A stretch of 64,000 nucleotides of DNA, from the NCBI GenBank assembly GCA_963718315.1, contig CAVQZC010000012.1, forward strand, positions 620,001-684,000, written 5' to 3'. The stretch is from CAVQZC01 sp963718315. Its GTDB lineage: Bacteria; Actinomycetota; Thermoleophilia; Gaiellales; JAICJC01. Shown here piece by piece: positions 43,282 through 52,859 of the stretch (position 1 is its first letter; every line of letters begins with the position of its first letter). The notes under the pieces are model-generated. The model was not told the origin of the DNA. It saw only the letters and a list, made by a program, of their open reading frames with translations, and made no database searches. The position numbers and the translations under genes are program-made.

Positions 43282-44154
43282 CTAGCGGGTGTAGGCGTCG
43301 GCGATCGAGGCCGGTTCAACGCCCAGGTCGGCGCGCATCGGGGCGATGTCGCACGTCGTACCCTCGACCAGCATGACGATCTGGTCGCGGGTCACCTTGA
43401 GCGGCGGCGGGAAGTACTGGAGCACGCTTGCCTGCACCTTCATCAGCCCCACCGGGACGTGCACCTTCCGGCGCTTTGGCCGGCGGGTGGCCGTGGCCAG
43501 CTCGTCGAGGAGGTCGTCGAAAGCGAACACCTGGGGACCTCCCAGCTCGTAGCTCTTGCCCGCCGTCTCGGGGCGGTCGAGCGCCGCGGCGAAGGCCGCT
43601 GCCACATCGCCGATCCAGACCGGCTGGTGCTGGTAGCGGCCGTCGCCGATCACCGGCGCGACCGGCCCGCGCAGCAACGACTCGAACGTCTTCAGCGCCC
43701 CGCCTCCACGGCCGAAGACGAAGCTCGGCTCCATCACCGTCCAGTCCAGCCCGCTGCGCATCGCGGCCTGCTTGGCGGCGTACTTTGTCCGCCAGTACTT
43801 GGTCAGGGGCGCGTGCTCCTCGGTGACCCCGGCCGCGCTCATGTGCAGCAGCCGCCGCACGCCCGCGCTGCGCGCCGAGTCGATCACGTTGACCGCACCG
43901 CCATGGTTGACGGCCTCGCACTGCTCCGGCGTCCCGTCGAGGATCGCGACCAGGTGGATGACAGCGTCGACCCCATCGGTCGCCGGCGCCAGCGACCCCG
44001 GATCGGTGACGTCGCCGGTCACCTGCTGGACGCCGTCGGGAAGGGTTGCCGACGGGCGGCGCACGAGCGCTCGCACCGCGGTACCACGCCCGTGCAGATG
44101 CGCGACCACCTCGCGTCCGACGTACCCGTCCGCACCTGTGACGAGGACGGTCAC
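43282..44154 (-). CDS. NAD(P)-binding NmrA/NDUFA9-like protein
   Basis: 290-aa atypical short-chain dehydrogenase-like protein. N-terminal nucleotide-binding motif VTGADGYVGREVVAHL, then VIHLVAILDGTPE, HMSAAGVTEE and KYAAKQAAMRSGLDWTVMEP. The classic YxxxK pair is weak (YWRTKYAAK). Related proteins include complex I NDUFA9 and NmrA regulators; catalytic activity is uncertain. GTG start overlaps the dcd stop (GTGA). Confidence 0.87.
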   Translation of the reverse strand: MTVLVTGADGYVGREVVAHLHGRGTAVRALVRRPSATLPDGVQQVTGDVTDPGSLAPATDGVDAVIHLVAILDGTPEQCEAVNHGGAVNVIDSARSAGVRRLLHMSAAGVTEEHAPLTKYWRTKYAAKQAAMRSGLDWTVMEPSFVFGRGGGALKTFESLLRGPVAPVIGDGRYQHQPVWIGDVAAAFAAALDRPETAGKSYELGGPQVFAFDDLLDELATATRRPKRRKVHVPVGLMKVQASVLQYFPPPLKVTRDQIVMLVEGTTCDIAPMRADLGVEPASIADAYTR

Positions 44155-44723
44155 CGGCCGCCCGCGAAGTTCTGGTAGTACCGGCTCGGCGTCGGCTCGG
44201 CCTGGCCCTGGTACTTGCTGCCCAGCCCGCCGCTGCCGTACGGCCGCTGCGCCGGCGTGGTCAGCGTCATGAAGCTGATCTGGGCGATCCGCATGCCCGG
44301 GTAGACGGTGATGGGCAGGTTCGCCATGTTCGCCAGCTCGAGCGTGATGTGGCCGTCGAATCCGGCATCGATCACGCCGGCGGTCTGGTGCACGACCAGG
44401 CCCAGCCGGCCAAGCGAGCTCTTTCCGTCCAGGGTGGCCACCATGTCGTCAGGCAGGGCAATGCGCTCGGCCACGACTCCGAGCACGAACTCTCCCGGGT
44501 GGAGAATGAACGGCTCGTCCGGCTCGACCGTCACCAGCTCGGTCAGGTCCTCCATCTCCCGCTTCACGTCGATGAACGGGTAGCGGGAGTTGCGAAAGAC
44601 GCGGAAGCTGGCGCCCACCGTGAGGTCCACGCTGCATGGCTGGACGAGGTCGTCGTCGAACGGATCGATCACGATCCGCCCGGCCGCCACCTCCTCCCGG
44701 ATCGTGCGGTCGGAGAGCACCAT
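44151..44723 (-). CDS. dcd: dCTP deaminase
   Basis: 190-aa homotrimeric deaminase making dUTP for dTMP synthesis. Family segments: VLSDRTIREEVAAGRIVIDP, VQPCSVDLTVG, FILHPGEFVLGVVAERI, GKSSLGRLGLVVHQTAGVID (catalytic Glu is at the end of the next block, AGFDGHITLELAN) and YPGMRIAQISF. Bifunctional dCTP deaminase/dUTPase is possible. ATG 44723 is fixed by similarity and by a TAGACT element 10 nt upstream. Confidence 0.96.
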   Translation of the reverse strand: MVLSDRTIREEVAAGRIVIDPFDDDLVQPCSVDLTVGASFRVFRNSRYPFIDVKREMEDLTELVTVEPDEPFILHPGEFVLGVVAERIALPDDMVATLDGKSSLGRLGLVVHQTAGVIDAGFDGHITLELANMANLPITVYPGMRIAQISFMTLTTPAQRPYGSGGLGSKYQGQAEPTPSRYYQNFAGGR

Positions 44724-44733
44724 CTGCGCCGCC

Positions 44734-44739
44734 AGTCTA
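44734..44739 (-). promoter_or_regulatory. -10 element TAGACT, dcd
   Basis: TAGACT ends 10 nt before the dcd ATG; near-leaderless. Confidence 0.5.
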
Positions 44740-44832
44740 CCGGTGGTGGAGCTATTGGCCGGTGAGTCGCCTCTGATATTCTGGATCCGCTTTTTCACCT
44801 GCTTTGCCGGGTTTCCAACGTAAGGGGTGCAC

Positions 44833-46188
44833 ATGGGGAAGACGGTCGATTTGCGCACGGAGCTGCCCGGACCGAAGTCACAGGAGATTCTTGCCCGCAA
44901 GGAGCGGGTGATCGCCGAGGCGAAGAGCATCTACCTGCCGATCGCGATCGATCGCGGCGCGGGTGCGACGGTCACCGATGTCGACGGAAACACGTTCCTC
45001 GACTGGACCGGCGGCATCGGGTGCCTCAACGTCGGGCACGCCAACCCGGCGGTCTCCGCCGCGCTCCACGCTCAGGTCGACCGCTTTCTGCACACCGACT
45101 TCACGATGGTGCCGTACGAGTCCTACGTCGAGCTGGCGGAGCGGCTGCTGGCCGTGACCCCGATCGCCGGCGAGACGCGGGCGGCCTTCTTCAACTCCGG
45201 CGCCGAGGCCGTCGAGAACGCCGTCAAGATCGCGAAGCACGCGACCGGGCGGGACGCCGTCATCACGTTCGACCGCGCGTTCCACGGGCGCACGCTGATG
45301 GCGATGACGCTGACCTCACGGCAGCGGCCCTACAAGCTCGGCATGGGGCCCTTCGCTCCCGAGGTCTACCGGGCGCCGTATCCGTATCCATACCGGGACA
45401 CGGCCGCTGATCCGGCCGCCGCGGCACTGGACGCGCTGCGAGGGATGTTCACGACCCACGTCGACGCCCAGAGCGTGGCAGCCATCATCTTCGAGCCGGT
45501 GCAGGGCGAGGGCGGGTTCATCGTGCCTCCGGCCGAGTGGGTGCGCGGGCTCCGCGAGATCGCCGACCAGCACGGCATCGTGCTGATCGCCGATGAGGTG
45601 CAGTCCGGCTACGGCCGCACCGGCCGGATGTTCGCGGTCGAGCACTTCGGAGTCGAGCCCGACCTGATCATCGTTGCCAAGTCGATCGCCGGGGGCGTTC
45701 CCATCTCCGGGGTGATCGGCAAGGCGGCGATCATGAACGCTGCGCCGGACAGCTCGATCGGCGGCACCTACGTGGGATCGCCGCTCGGGTGTGTCGCCGG
45801 TGTTGCCGTGCTCGACGAGATCCGCGACCGCGACCTGCTGGGCCGGGGCACTGCGATCGGCGAGCGCATGCGGACGCGGTTCGAGGAGCTCGCCGTCCGC
45901 CATCCGCAGATCGGCGACGTCCGCGGGCTGGGGCCGATGCTGGCCGTCGAGCTGGTGTCCGACCCTGCCGGCCGGGAGCCCGATCCGAAGGCGGCCGATG
46001 CCATTGTGCAGGCGGCGTTCCGGCGCGGCCTTCTGATCCTCAAGGCAGGCATGCACGGCCATTGCCTGCGCGTGCTGGTCGCTCTGGTTGCGACCGATGA
46101 GCAGATCGAGGAGTCGCTCGAGATCTTCGACGATGCCTGTGCTGAGGCGCTGGGCGCGCGCACCGGTGTTGCCGCGGCTGCTGTGTAA
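44833..46188 (+). CDS. gabT: Class III aminotransferase (4-aminobutyrate transaminase-like)
   Basis: 451-aa PLP aminotransferase. Signatures: FLDWTGGIGCLNVGHANPAV, FFNSGAEAVENAVKIAKHAT, FDRAFHGRTLMAMTLTS, EPVQGEGGFIVPP, LIADEVQSGYGRTGRMFA and the PLP-Lys in IIVAKSIAGGVPISGV. Likely acts on GABA or a related omega-amino acid; 2-oxoglutarate as acceptor is usual. ATG 44833 has AAGGGG 5 nt upstream; GTG 44827 is less likely. Divergent from dcd. Confidence 0.93.
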   Translation: MGKTVDLRTELPGPKSQEILARKERVIAEAKSIYLPIAIDRGAGATVTDVDGNTFLDWTGGIGCLNVGHANPAVSAALHAQVDRFLHTDFTMVPYESYVELAERLLAVTPIAGETRAAFFNSGAEAVENAVKIAKHATGRDAVITFDRAFHGRTLMAMTLTSRQRPYKLGMGPFAPEVYRAPYPYPYRDTAADPAAAALDALRGMFTTHVDAQSVAAIIFEPVQGEGGFIVPPAEWVRGLREIADQHGIVLIADEVQSGYGRTGRMFAVEHFGVEPDLIIVAKSIAGGVPISGVIGKAAIMNAAPDSSIGGTYVGSPLGCVAGVAVLDEIRDRDLLGRGTAIGERMRTRFEELAVRHPQIGDVRGLGPMLAVELVSDPAGREPDPKAADAIVQAAFRRGLLILKAGMHGHCLRVLVALVATDEQIEESLEIFDDACAEALGARTGVAAAAV

Positions 46189-46294
46189 TCAGCTCAGGCA
46201 TCGTCCGTAATCGGTCGGGTAAGGGTCTTGTAAACACGGTCCAGTCGCGGGTTTGATCCCGTAGGATCGCCTGCGACCCCGACGAGTCCGAGGA

Positions 46295-46783
46295 GTGATT
46301 CCCCTGAAACCAAAGACGCTTGCCGTCGTTTCGGCGATGGTGCTGATTCTGCTGGCGTCCCCGGCCAACGCGTTTGGGTCGTTCAGCCCGACGATCTACC
46401 GGGAGACGCTGATCTCCCAGATCAACTACTACCGGACACACCACGGCCTGCCCAGGCTGGTCTGGAACGCCGACCTCCAGCGGGCGGCCTCGGCGCACAG
46501 CACGAACATGGCGCAGCACCACATCCTCTCCCACACCTCGTCCTCGGGTGTCTCGTGGTCGACGAGGATCCGCTGGTACGGCTATCGCGGATCGTGGATC
46601 GGCGAGAACCTGGGGGTCGGACTGGTCAAGCCCTACCGCATGCTGCAGATGTGGCTGGCCAGCCCGCCGCACCGCGCGAACCTGCTCTGCGGCCATTTCC
46701 GGAGTGCCGGAATCGGGGTGGTGATGGGCACGTGGGCCGGCCATCTGGCCATCTACGTGACCTCGGACTTCGGCGGCTCGTAG
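46295..46783 (+). CDS. Secreted CAP-domain (SCP/PR1-like) protein
   Basis: 162-aa exported protein: signal peptide (residues ~1-26, ending SPANA) and a CAP domain with INYYRTHHGLPRLVWNADLQ, AHSTNMAQHHILSHTSSSG (His), RWYGYRGSWIGENLGV and MWLASPPHRANLLCGHF (His). Bacterial CAP proteins are extracellular, of mostly unknown activity. Start unclear: GTG 46295 overlaps its own AGGAG, while CTG 46304 lies 7-8 nt after AGGAG and gives an ideal signal peptide (KPKTLAVVSAMVLILLASPA). Confidence 0.88.
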   Translation: MIPLKPKTLAVVSAMVLILLASPANAFGSFSPTIYRETLISQINYYRTHHGLPRLVWNADLQRAASAHSTNMAQHHILSHTSSSGVSWSTRIRWYGYRGSWIGENLGVGLVKPYRMLQMWLASPPHRANLLCGHFRSAGIGVVMGTWAGHLAIYVTSDFGGS

Positions 46784-46883
46784 GCATTTCCGCGGTCGTT
46801 TGCGAGTTTAACAACAAGCGGTAGTCGCTGCTGCGATTATTGCCTCTCAAGGTTGGGCCTGTGCCGCCCGATTAAGCGGGCAC

Positions 46884-47535
46884 ATGGGAGAGTTTCACGT
46901 CAAGCGAATCACGTTGCCGAGCGGCAAGACCGTCGAGATCGTCTACTACCAGATGGCCGACGGCGAGCCCGTTGCGGCGCCGATGCCGACCCAGATCGAG
47001 GCGGCCGCAGAGCTGCAGGTTCGGCGCATCGAGCTGTGCCTGGACTGTGCGTCGGATCGCGTCCATCCGGTGGACTGGCACGAGGTCGCCGACATGCGCT
47101 GGGAGCTCTCGCTGCGCTGCCCCGACTGCGAGTGGCGCTCGCGCGACGTCTTCGACCAGCCAGAGGTCGAGCGCTACGACGACGTGCTGAACGACGCGAC
47201 CGATCGCCTGATCGAGGAGCTCGATCGAGTGACCCGCGAGAACATGACCGAGGCGGTCGACCGCTTCCGGCTCGGCGCTCGAGAACGACGGCATCATGCC
47301 GTTCGACTTTCAAGGCGGCGCCCCTGGACGATGCCGGGGCTGCGGCTGGCCCGCACCGCGCCTGGCTGCGTCCCACGCGGCGTGCGGTGCTCAACGTGGC
47401 CTCCGGCCACGCCTGCGCTCCTCTCGCCGCTCGATCCTGGCCAGTCACGCTGCGGCCTGCGCCTCGCGGCCGGCATCGTCCAGCGACGCCGCCGTAGGGG
47501 CGCCGCCGCACTGCGCTCTAAGCTCCGCCCCGTGA
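46884..47535 (+). CDS. Zinc-ribbon hypothetical protein (frameshifted, 3' end uncertain)
   Basis: Small unrecognised protein with a four-Cys zinc ribbon: CLDCASDRVHPV ... LRCPDCEWRSRD (CxxC-x~34-CxxC, residues ~52-92). An extra G near 47274 breaks the frame; without it the text reads RLALENDGIMPFDFQGG. The corrected frame stays open to a TGA at 47533-47535 that overlaps the next gene's GTG, but its last ~65 codons are Arg/Ala/Ser-rich and may not be real, so a second lesion near 47328 is possible. Uncorrected, the frame runs into the dehydratase, producing a false fusion to 48488. Confidence 0.6.
47519..47524 (+). promoter_or_regulatory. -10 element TAAGCT, threonine dehydratase
   Basis: TAAGCT ends 7 nt before the GTG at 47532 and there is no ribosome site; leaderless arrangement that separates this gene from the zinc-ribbon frame upstream. 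Confidence 0.5.
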
Positions 47536-48488
47536 TCGAGCTGCACGACGTCCGGGCCGCCGCGGAGCGCCTGCAGGGAGTGGCCCACCGCACCCCGGTG
47601 GTCACCTCGCGGACGCTGGACGCGATGACCGGCGCTGTGGTGTTCTGCAAGTCCGAGAACCTGCAGCGCGGCGGGGCGTTCAAGTTTCGCGGCGCCTACA
47701 ACATGATCTCCCAGCTGCCGCCTGACGAGCGCGAGCGCGGCGTCGCCGCGTACTCGTCGGGCAACCACGCGCAGGCAGTCGCCCTGGCCGCCGGGCTGTG
47801 CGGGACGCGCGCCACGATCCTGATGCCCTCCGATGCCCCGGCGGCCAAGCTTGATGCCACCCGTGGCTACGGGGCCCACGTCGTCACCTACGACCGGTAC
47901 ACGGAGGACCGCGAGGCGCTGGGCAAGCAGCTCGCGGCCGACAATGGGCTTGCGCTGGTGCCGCCCTACGAGCACCCGCTGATCATGGCCGGGCAGGGCA
48001 CCAGCGCACTGGAGCTGCTGGAGGAGCAGCCCGAGCTGGACGCGCTCCTGGTGCCGGTCGGCGGCGGCGGGCTGATCGCCGGCTGCGCAACCGCCGTCAA
48101 GGCGCTGCGGCCCCAGATCCGCGTGATCGGCGTGGAGCCGGAGGCCGGCGACGACACCCGCCGCTCGCTGGCCGCCGGGGAACGCGTCCGGATCGACATA
48201 CCGCGGACGATCGCCGACGGCCAGCAGGCGCAGATACCGGGCGAGCTGACGTTCGAGGTCAACCGCCGGCTGGTCGACGAGATCGCGGTCGTGTCAGACG
48301 CCGAGATCGTCGCCGCGATGCGCGTGCTGTTCGACCGCTGCAAGCTGGTGGTCGAGCCCAGCGGGGCCTCCGCGCTGGCCGCGCTGCTCGCCGGCCGCGT
48401 CAGGCTCCCGGGAGCCCGCGTCGGGGTCATTCTCTCCGGCGGCAACGTCGGCGCCGACCGTTTTGCGGAGCTGATCCGCTCGGCCTGA
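47532..48488 (+). CDS. Threonine/serine dehydratase
   Basis: 318-aa PLP enzyme of the fold-II family converting threonine (or serine) to 2-oxobutyrate (pyruvate) and ammonia. PLP-Lys in NLQRGGAFKFRGAYNMI, substrate loop YSSGNHAQAVALAAG, and the glycine loop VPVGGGGLIAGCATA. The ACT-like regulatory domain of biosynthetic IlvA is missing, so it resembles catabolic TdcB or serine racemase-like enzymes. GTG chosen from the -10 element. Stop codon touches the convergent ddl stop (TGATCA). Confidence 0.9.
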   Translation: MIELHDVRAAAERLQGVAHRTPVVTSRTLDAMTGAVVFCKSENLQRGGAFKFRGAYNMISQLPPDERERGVAAYSSGNHAQAVALAAGLCGTRATILMPSDAPAAKLDATRGYGAHVVTYDRYTEDREALGKQLAADNGLALVPPYEHPLIMAGQGTSALELLEEQPELDALLVPVGGGGLIAGCATAVKALRPQIRVIGVEPEAGDDTRRSLAAGERVRIDIPRTIADGQQAQIPGELTFEVNRRLVDEIAVVSDAEIVAAMRVLFDRCKLVVEPSGASALAALLAGRVRLPGARVGVILSGGNVGADRFAELIRSA

Positions 48489-49532
48489 TCAGTGCCGGTA
48501 GGAGGCGTCCTCGGCGTGGCGCTCGAGCGCCAGGGCGATCAGCCGGTCGAGCAGCTCCTGGTACCCGATCCCCGACGCCTCGAACAGACGGGCGTACACG
48601 CTCGTCGACGTGAAGCCGGGGATGGTGTTGATCTCGTTCAGGACAACGCCGTTGTCTGCAGTGACGAAGAAGTCGATCCGCGCCATTCCGGCGCACTCGC
48701 AGACCTCGAACGCCCGGCGGGCGGCCTCGCGGAGCCGATCGGCGGCGGCCGGGTCGAGATCCGCCGGCGCGATCAGGCTCATGCCGCCCTCGTCGTACTT
48801 GGCCGAGAAGTCGTACCACTGCGACCCGCGCTCGAGGACGATCTCGCCGGGGACGCTGACTACGGGGTCGGCGTTACCCAGCACGCCGCACTCGACCTCG
48901 CGCCCCGCGATCATCTCCTCGACCAGCACCTTGCTGTCGTGCCGGAAGGCGAGCTCCAGCGCGGGCTCGAGCTCGGAGCGGTCGTGCACCTTCGAGATGC
49001 CGACGCTGGAGCCGAGCCGGGCAGGCTTGACGAAGCACGGGTAGCCAAGTGCCTCAGCCCGATCGAGGTCGTAGCGGCGGTTGCGAAAGACCTCGTGGCG
49101 GGCGACGGCGATCCCGACGTCGCGCAGCACGCGTTTGACGACGTCCTTGTCCATGGTCAGGGCGGAGCCGAGCACACCCGAGCCGACGTAGGGCATGTCC
49201 AGCATCTCCAGCAGACCCTGCACCGTGCCGTCCTCGCCGAACGGCCCGTGAAGGATGGGCAGCACGACGTCGATCGGCCCTCCTCCGTTAGCTGCAAGCT
49301 CCGACGGGCCGCGCGGCACCAGGCTGTTCCCGGCGCTGCCCGGCTCCAGCGCCAGCGGACGCGCCGCCTCCAGTTCCCACGCGCCCGTCTGGTCGATCGT
49401 GACGGCCACGACGTCGTAGCGGTCGGGATCCAGGGCGGCCACCACCGACGCACCGGACTGCACCGAGATCTCGTGCTCCGAGCTGCGGCCACCTGCGAGG
49501 ACGGCCACCCGGATCCTCCGGCCGTCGGTCAC
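48489..49532 (-). CDS. ddl: D-alanine--D-alanine ligase
   Basis: 347-aa ATP-grasp ligase making D-Ala-D-Ala for peptidoglycan. Signatures: VLAGGRSSEHEISVQSG at the N-terminus, ILHGPFGEDGTVQGLLEML, FVKPARLGSSVGISKVHD, and the metal-site MARIDFFVTADNGVVLNEIN with TIPGFTSTSVY. GTG overlaps the pknB stop (GTGA); ddl normally lies elsewhere in actinobacteria, so this coupling to the kinase is unusual. Confidence 0.96.
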   Translation of the reverse strand: MTDGRRIRVAVLAGGRSSEHEISVQSGASVVAALDPDRYDVVAVTIDQTGAWELEAARPLALEPGSAGNSLVPRGPSELAANGGGPIDVVLPILHGPFGEDGTVQGLLEMLDMPYVGSGVLGSALTMDKDVVKRVLRDVGIAVARHEVFRNRRYDLDRAEALGYPCFVKPARLGSSVGISKVHDRSELEPALELAFRHDSKVLVEEMIAGREVECGVLGNADPVVSVPGEIVLERGSQWYDFSAKYDEGGMSLIAPADLDPAAADRLREAARRAFEVCECAGMARIDFFVTADNGVVLNEINTIPGFTSTSVYARLFEASGIGYQELLDRLIALALERHAEDASYRH

Positions 49533-51397
49533 GGGCAGGGTGTGGTCTGGGTCGCTCGGGCGACGTAGATCTTGACCGTGGACTGCGGCGGCACCGGGGT
49601 ATTCGGCGCCGGGTCCTGCGAGACGACGGTGCCGTCGGGGGTCGTCGGGTCGACCGGGAGGCACCCGATCGGAGTGGCGCCGAGGCCGACGTTCTCGAGT
49701 GCGGCTCTGGCGTCTGGCTGCTGCATGCCCACCACGTTGGGAACCGGGACCGGCGCCGGGCCGCTGGAAACCGTCAGATTGACGGTGCCGCCCTGCGGAG
49801 CCGTCTGCCCCGCCCGCGGCGATGAGGAGATCACCTCTCCCTTGGGGACCGTGTCGCTGGTCTCGTTCACGCAGTTGCCGGTCAGGCCGACCGCCTGCAG
49901 TTGCGACTGCGCCTGGCCGCAGGTCATCCCGATCACATCCGGCACCGGGATCGTGCCGTTGGAGAAGTAGATCGTGACCTGGGCGCGCAGCTTGTAGCCA
50001 TTGCCGGGCGCCGGATGGGTCGATACGACGAGCCCTGACTTCAGTTTCGACGCCACCGCGATCGGCGTGGCGAGGGTGAAGCCGGCGTCTGTGAGCTTGG
50101 TTTGTGCCTGGCTCAAGGTCTCGCCCCGAACGTTGGGGAGCGTGATCGAAGTGACGCTGCCGACCTTCATCGTCACCGTCGAGCCCTTCTTCACCGACGA
50201 GCCGCCGGCCGGCGACGTGCTGAGGACGATCCCGTTCTTGTCGATGCTCGGTGCGGGCACCTTCTGCACCTTGGTCGTGAACCCGTCGGATTCAAGCTGC
50301 TGCCGTGCCTGGGCCGTCGTCAACGTGGCGACGTTCGGCACCGTGACGAGGTCGGGGCCCTGGAGCTGCTGGTAGACGATGTAGCCGATGGCCGTGCTGG
50401 CGGCGAGCAGCAGGATGACCACGATCCAGGGCAGCACGCTGCGCTTGGCCTGCGGCACCTCCGGCGGTGGCGTCGGGCCGGCGGGCTGGGGGAGCACCCG
50501 GGTCGGCTCGGCCTGCGCCGCCGACATCACCATCGTCGCCTGCTGGGTGCCCTGCGACACGCCCAGGCCGCGGCGCACCCGCTCGAGCTCGTCGGCCATC
50601 TCCCGGGCCGACCGGAACCGCAGCGCCGGGTCCTTGGCCAGCGCGCGCATGATGACCTGCTCCAGCGCCGGCGAGAGGAGGCGGTTCTTGCGCGTCGGCG
50701 GAGGAGGCGGATCGTTGACCTGCTTCATCGCGATCTCCACCGCCGAGCCGCCGTTGAAGGGCAGCTCGCCGGTCACCATCTCGTACAGCACGATGCCCAT
50801 CGAGTAGATGTCGGACTGCGGGCCGACCGGCTGGCCGCGCGCCTGCTCGGGGGACAGGTACTGGGCGGTGCCGACGATCGAGCCGACTTCGGTCATCTCC
50901 ACCGTGTTGGCGGCACGGGCGATGCCGAAGTCGGTCATCTTCAGCATGCCCTCGGGCGTGATCATCATGTTGTGCGGCTTGACGTCGCGGTGGATGACGC
51001 CGCGCCGGTGGGCGAACTCGAGCGCCTGCAGCGCCTGCTGGGCGTACGTGATCGCGTCCGCCTCGGGGAGCGGGGCGCGGGCCGTGATCTCCTCCTTCAG
51101 CGTCGGCCCGTCGACGTACTCCATGGCGATGTAGTACGTCCCCTCGGCCTGCCCGCGGTCGTAGATCGCCACGATGTTGGGGTGGTTGAGGCCGGCGGCC
51201 GCCGTCGCCTCGCGCCGGAACCGCTCCACGAACCCCTCATCCTGGGTGTAGCGGTCGGCGAGGATCTTGATCGCGACCTGTCGGTTCAGCGATCCGTCCT
51301 CGGCAAGCCAGACGTCCGCCATGCCGCCGGAGCCGATCCGGCGCTCGAGGCGGTAACGGCCGTCGTACAGCTCGCCCGTCATCGTATCCATGCCCAC
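49529..51397 (-). CDS. pknB: PASTA-domain Ser/Thr protein kinase PknB
   Basis: 622-aa transmembrane kinase. Kinase domain residues ~13-275: Gly loop RIGSGGMADVWLAED, ATP Lys in VAIKILADRY, catalytic VIHRDVKPHNMM, MTDFGIAR, and the activation-loop GTAQYLSPEQARGQ. Cytoplasmic linker, one membrane helix (WIVVILLLAASTAIGYIVYQ, ~residue 337), then four extracellular PASTA domains to the C-terminus. PASTA domains sense muropeptides/lipid II, and the kinase controls growth and division. Follows pbpA by 7 bp. Confidence 0.97.
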   Translation of the reverse strand: MGMDTMTGELYDGRYRLERRIGSGGMADVWLAEDGSLNRQVAIKILADRYTQDEGFVERFRREATAAAGLNHPNIVAIYDRGQAEGTYYIAMEYVDGPTLKEEITARAPLPEADAITYAQQALQALEFAHRRGVIHRDVKPHNMMITPEGMLKMTDFGIARAANTVEMTEVGSIVGTAQYLSPEQARGQPVGPQSDIYSMGIVLYEMVTGELPFNGGSAVEIAMKQVNDPPPPPTRKNRLLSPALEQVIMRALAKDPALRFRSAREMADELERVRRGLGVSQGTQQATMVMSAAQAEPTRVLPQPAGPTPPPEVPQAKRSVLPWIVVILLLAASTAIGYIVYQQLQGPDLVTVPNVATLTTAQARQQLESDGFTTKVQKVPAPSIDKNGIVLSTSPAGGSSVKKGSTVTMKVGSVTSITLPNVRGETLSQAQTKLTDAGFTLATPIAVASKLKSGLVVSTHPAPGNGYKLRAQVTIYFSNGTIPVPDVIGMTCGQAQSQLQAVGLTGNCVNETSDTVPKGEVISSSPRAGQTAPQGGTVNLTVSSGPAPVPVPNVVGMQQPDARAALENVGLGATPIGCLPVDPTTPDGTVVSQDPAPNTPVPPQSTVKIYVARATQTTPCP

Positions 51398-51404
51398 GTT
51401 CCCA

Positions 51405-52859
51405 CTACTTTGCCACGCTCGACGGCAGATAGGCCTCGATCACGCTCTTCGCGATCGGGGCAGCGGCAGTCGCGCCGAACTCCGGAGTATGCTCGACGAC
51501 CACCGCAATTGCGATCTTTGGCGCGGTCGCGGGCGCGAACGCGATGAACCAGGCGTCGTTCAGGTTCCCGACTCCGATCTCGGCTGTGCCCGTCTTGCCG
51601 GCTACGGGTAGAGACCCAAGATTCGCCGTCTGGCCGGTGCCCTCCTCCACGACCTTGCGCATCATCAGGGTCATCTCCGCCGCGACCACCGGCTTGACGA
51701 CCCGTTCGATCGCCTCGGGATGGTTGGTGAGAACCGCGTGTCCGGATGGCGAGACCACCCGGTCGACGATCGTCGGCCGCATGCGCACGCCCTTGTTGGC
51801 GATGGTGGCGGCGACCTCGGCCATCTGCAGCGGTGTCGACAGCAGCCGCTCCTGGCCGATCGCGAGGCGGGCGACGTCCACCGGGGCCGACGGCGACAGG
51901 AGGTTGCCGCGCTGGTAGAGCCCGCTGGTCGCCATCTCGTTGGATGGGTAGTCGAGCGGCGGGGGCTGGAAGAAGCCGAACCGCTGCATGTAGTCGTAGA
52001 GAACGGCCTTGCCCAGCTTCTGGCCTACCTGGGCGAACACCGTGTTGTACGAGTAGGTGAGGGCTGTCGACAGCGACACGTCACCCGCGGACTCGCCCCC
52101 GGCGTTGCACAGGAGCGTGAACACCGTGATGCAGCTGCCGTGGCCGTTGATGACCGTGGCCGGCGTGTACTGACCGGTGTTCAGCGCCGCTGCAGTCGTC
52201 ACCACCTTGAAGGTCGACCCAGGCGGGTAGAGGCCCTGGGTGCCGCGGTTGAGCAGCGGCGCGCCGGCGGTCGTTGCAAGCTTGCCGAAGTCGGCGCCCA
52301 CCGTGTTGGGGTTGAACCCGGGGGTGGAGGCCATCGCCAGGATCTGGCCGGTGGTGGGGTTGAGGGCGACGACGGCCCCGACCTTCCCCTGCAGCCCGGT
52401 GACGGCAGCCCGCTGGGCGGGCACAGACAGGCTGGTGACGACGTTGTTGCCGGTGACCGTCTGGCCCTGGAGCTGGTCGGAGATCGACCCCAGGACCGTC
52501 GAGAGGTCGGCGTTCGAGGCGGTCAGGTAGTCGTTGTAGTAGAGCTCCGTGCCGGTCCGGCCCTGGCCGATCGTGTTGTACCCGACCGCGTGGGCGAACA
52601 GCGGGCCGAGCGGATAGCGGCGCAGGTAGATGGTCTGGCCGTCGCGCTTCACCGGGTGGTTGGTCGCCAGGATGGTCGAGCCGTTGGCCGCATAGATCAG
52701 CCCGCGCTTGATCTCGAGCTGGCGGTAGACCAGCCGGGCGTTGTCCTGGCGCACGGCGAGCGACGGCGCAGCCCAGATCTGCCAGTAGGCCGTCATCGTG
52801 ATCAGCACGGCGATGCCGACCGCCGAGATCCGGAACAGGACGGCGATCTGACGGTTCAC
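51405..52859 (-). CDS. pbpA: Penicillin-binding protein PbpA (class B transpeptidase)
   Basis: 484-aa septal/elongation transpeptidase: N-terminal membrane anchor (residues ~10-28), dimerisation region, and a transpeptidase domain with SxxK (YPPGSTFKVVTTAA), SxN (TYSYNTVFA) and KTG (VAGKTGTAEIG). GTG overlaps the ftsW stop (GTGA), pairing transpeptidase with its SEDS polymerase. Confidence 0.96.
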   Translation of the reverse strand: MNRQIAVLFRISAVGIAVLITMTAYWQIWAAPSLAVRQDNARLVYRQLEIKRGLIYAANGSTILATNHPVKRDGQTIYLRRYPLGPLFAHAVGYNTIGQGRTGTELYYNDYLTASNADLSTVLGSISDQLQGQTVTGNNVVTSLSVPAQRAAVTGLQGKVGAVVALNPTTGQILAMASTPGFNPNTVGADFGKLATTAGAPLLNRGTQGLYPPGSTFKVVTTAAALNTGQYTPATVINGHGSCITVFTLLCNAGGESAGDVSLSTALTYSYNTVFAQVGQKLGKAVLYDYMQRFGFFQPPPLDYPSNEMATSGLYQRGNLLSPSAPVDVARLAIGQERLLSTPLQMAEVAATIANKGVRMRPTIVDRVVSPSGHAVLTNHPEAIERVVKPVVAAEMTLMMRKVVEEGTGQTANLGSLPVAGKTGTAEIGVGNLNDAWFIAFAPATAPKIAIAVVVEHTPEFGATAAAPIAKSVIEAYLPSSVAK

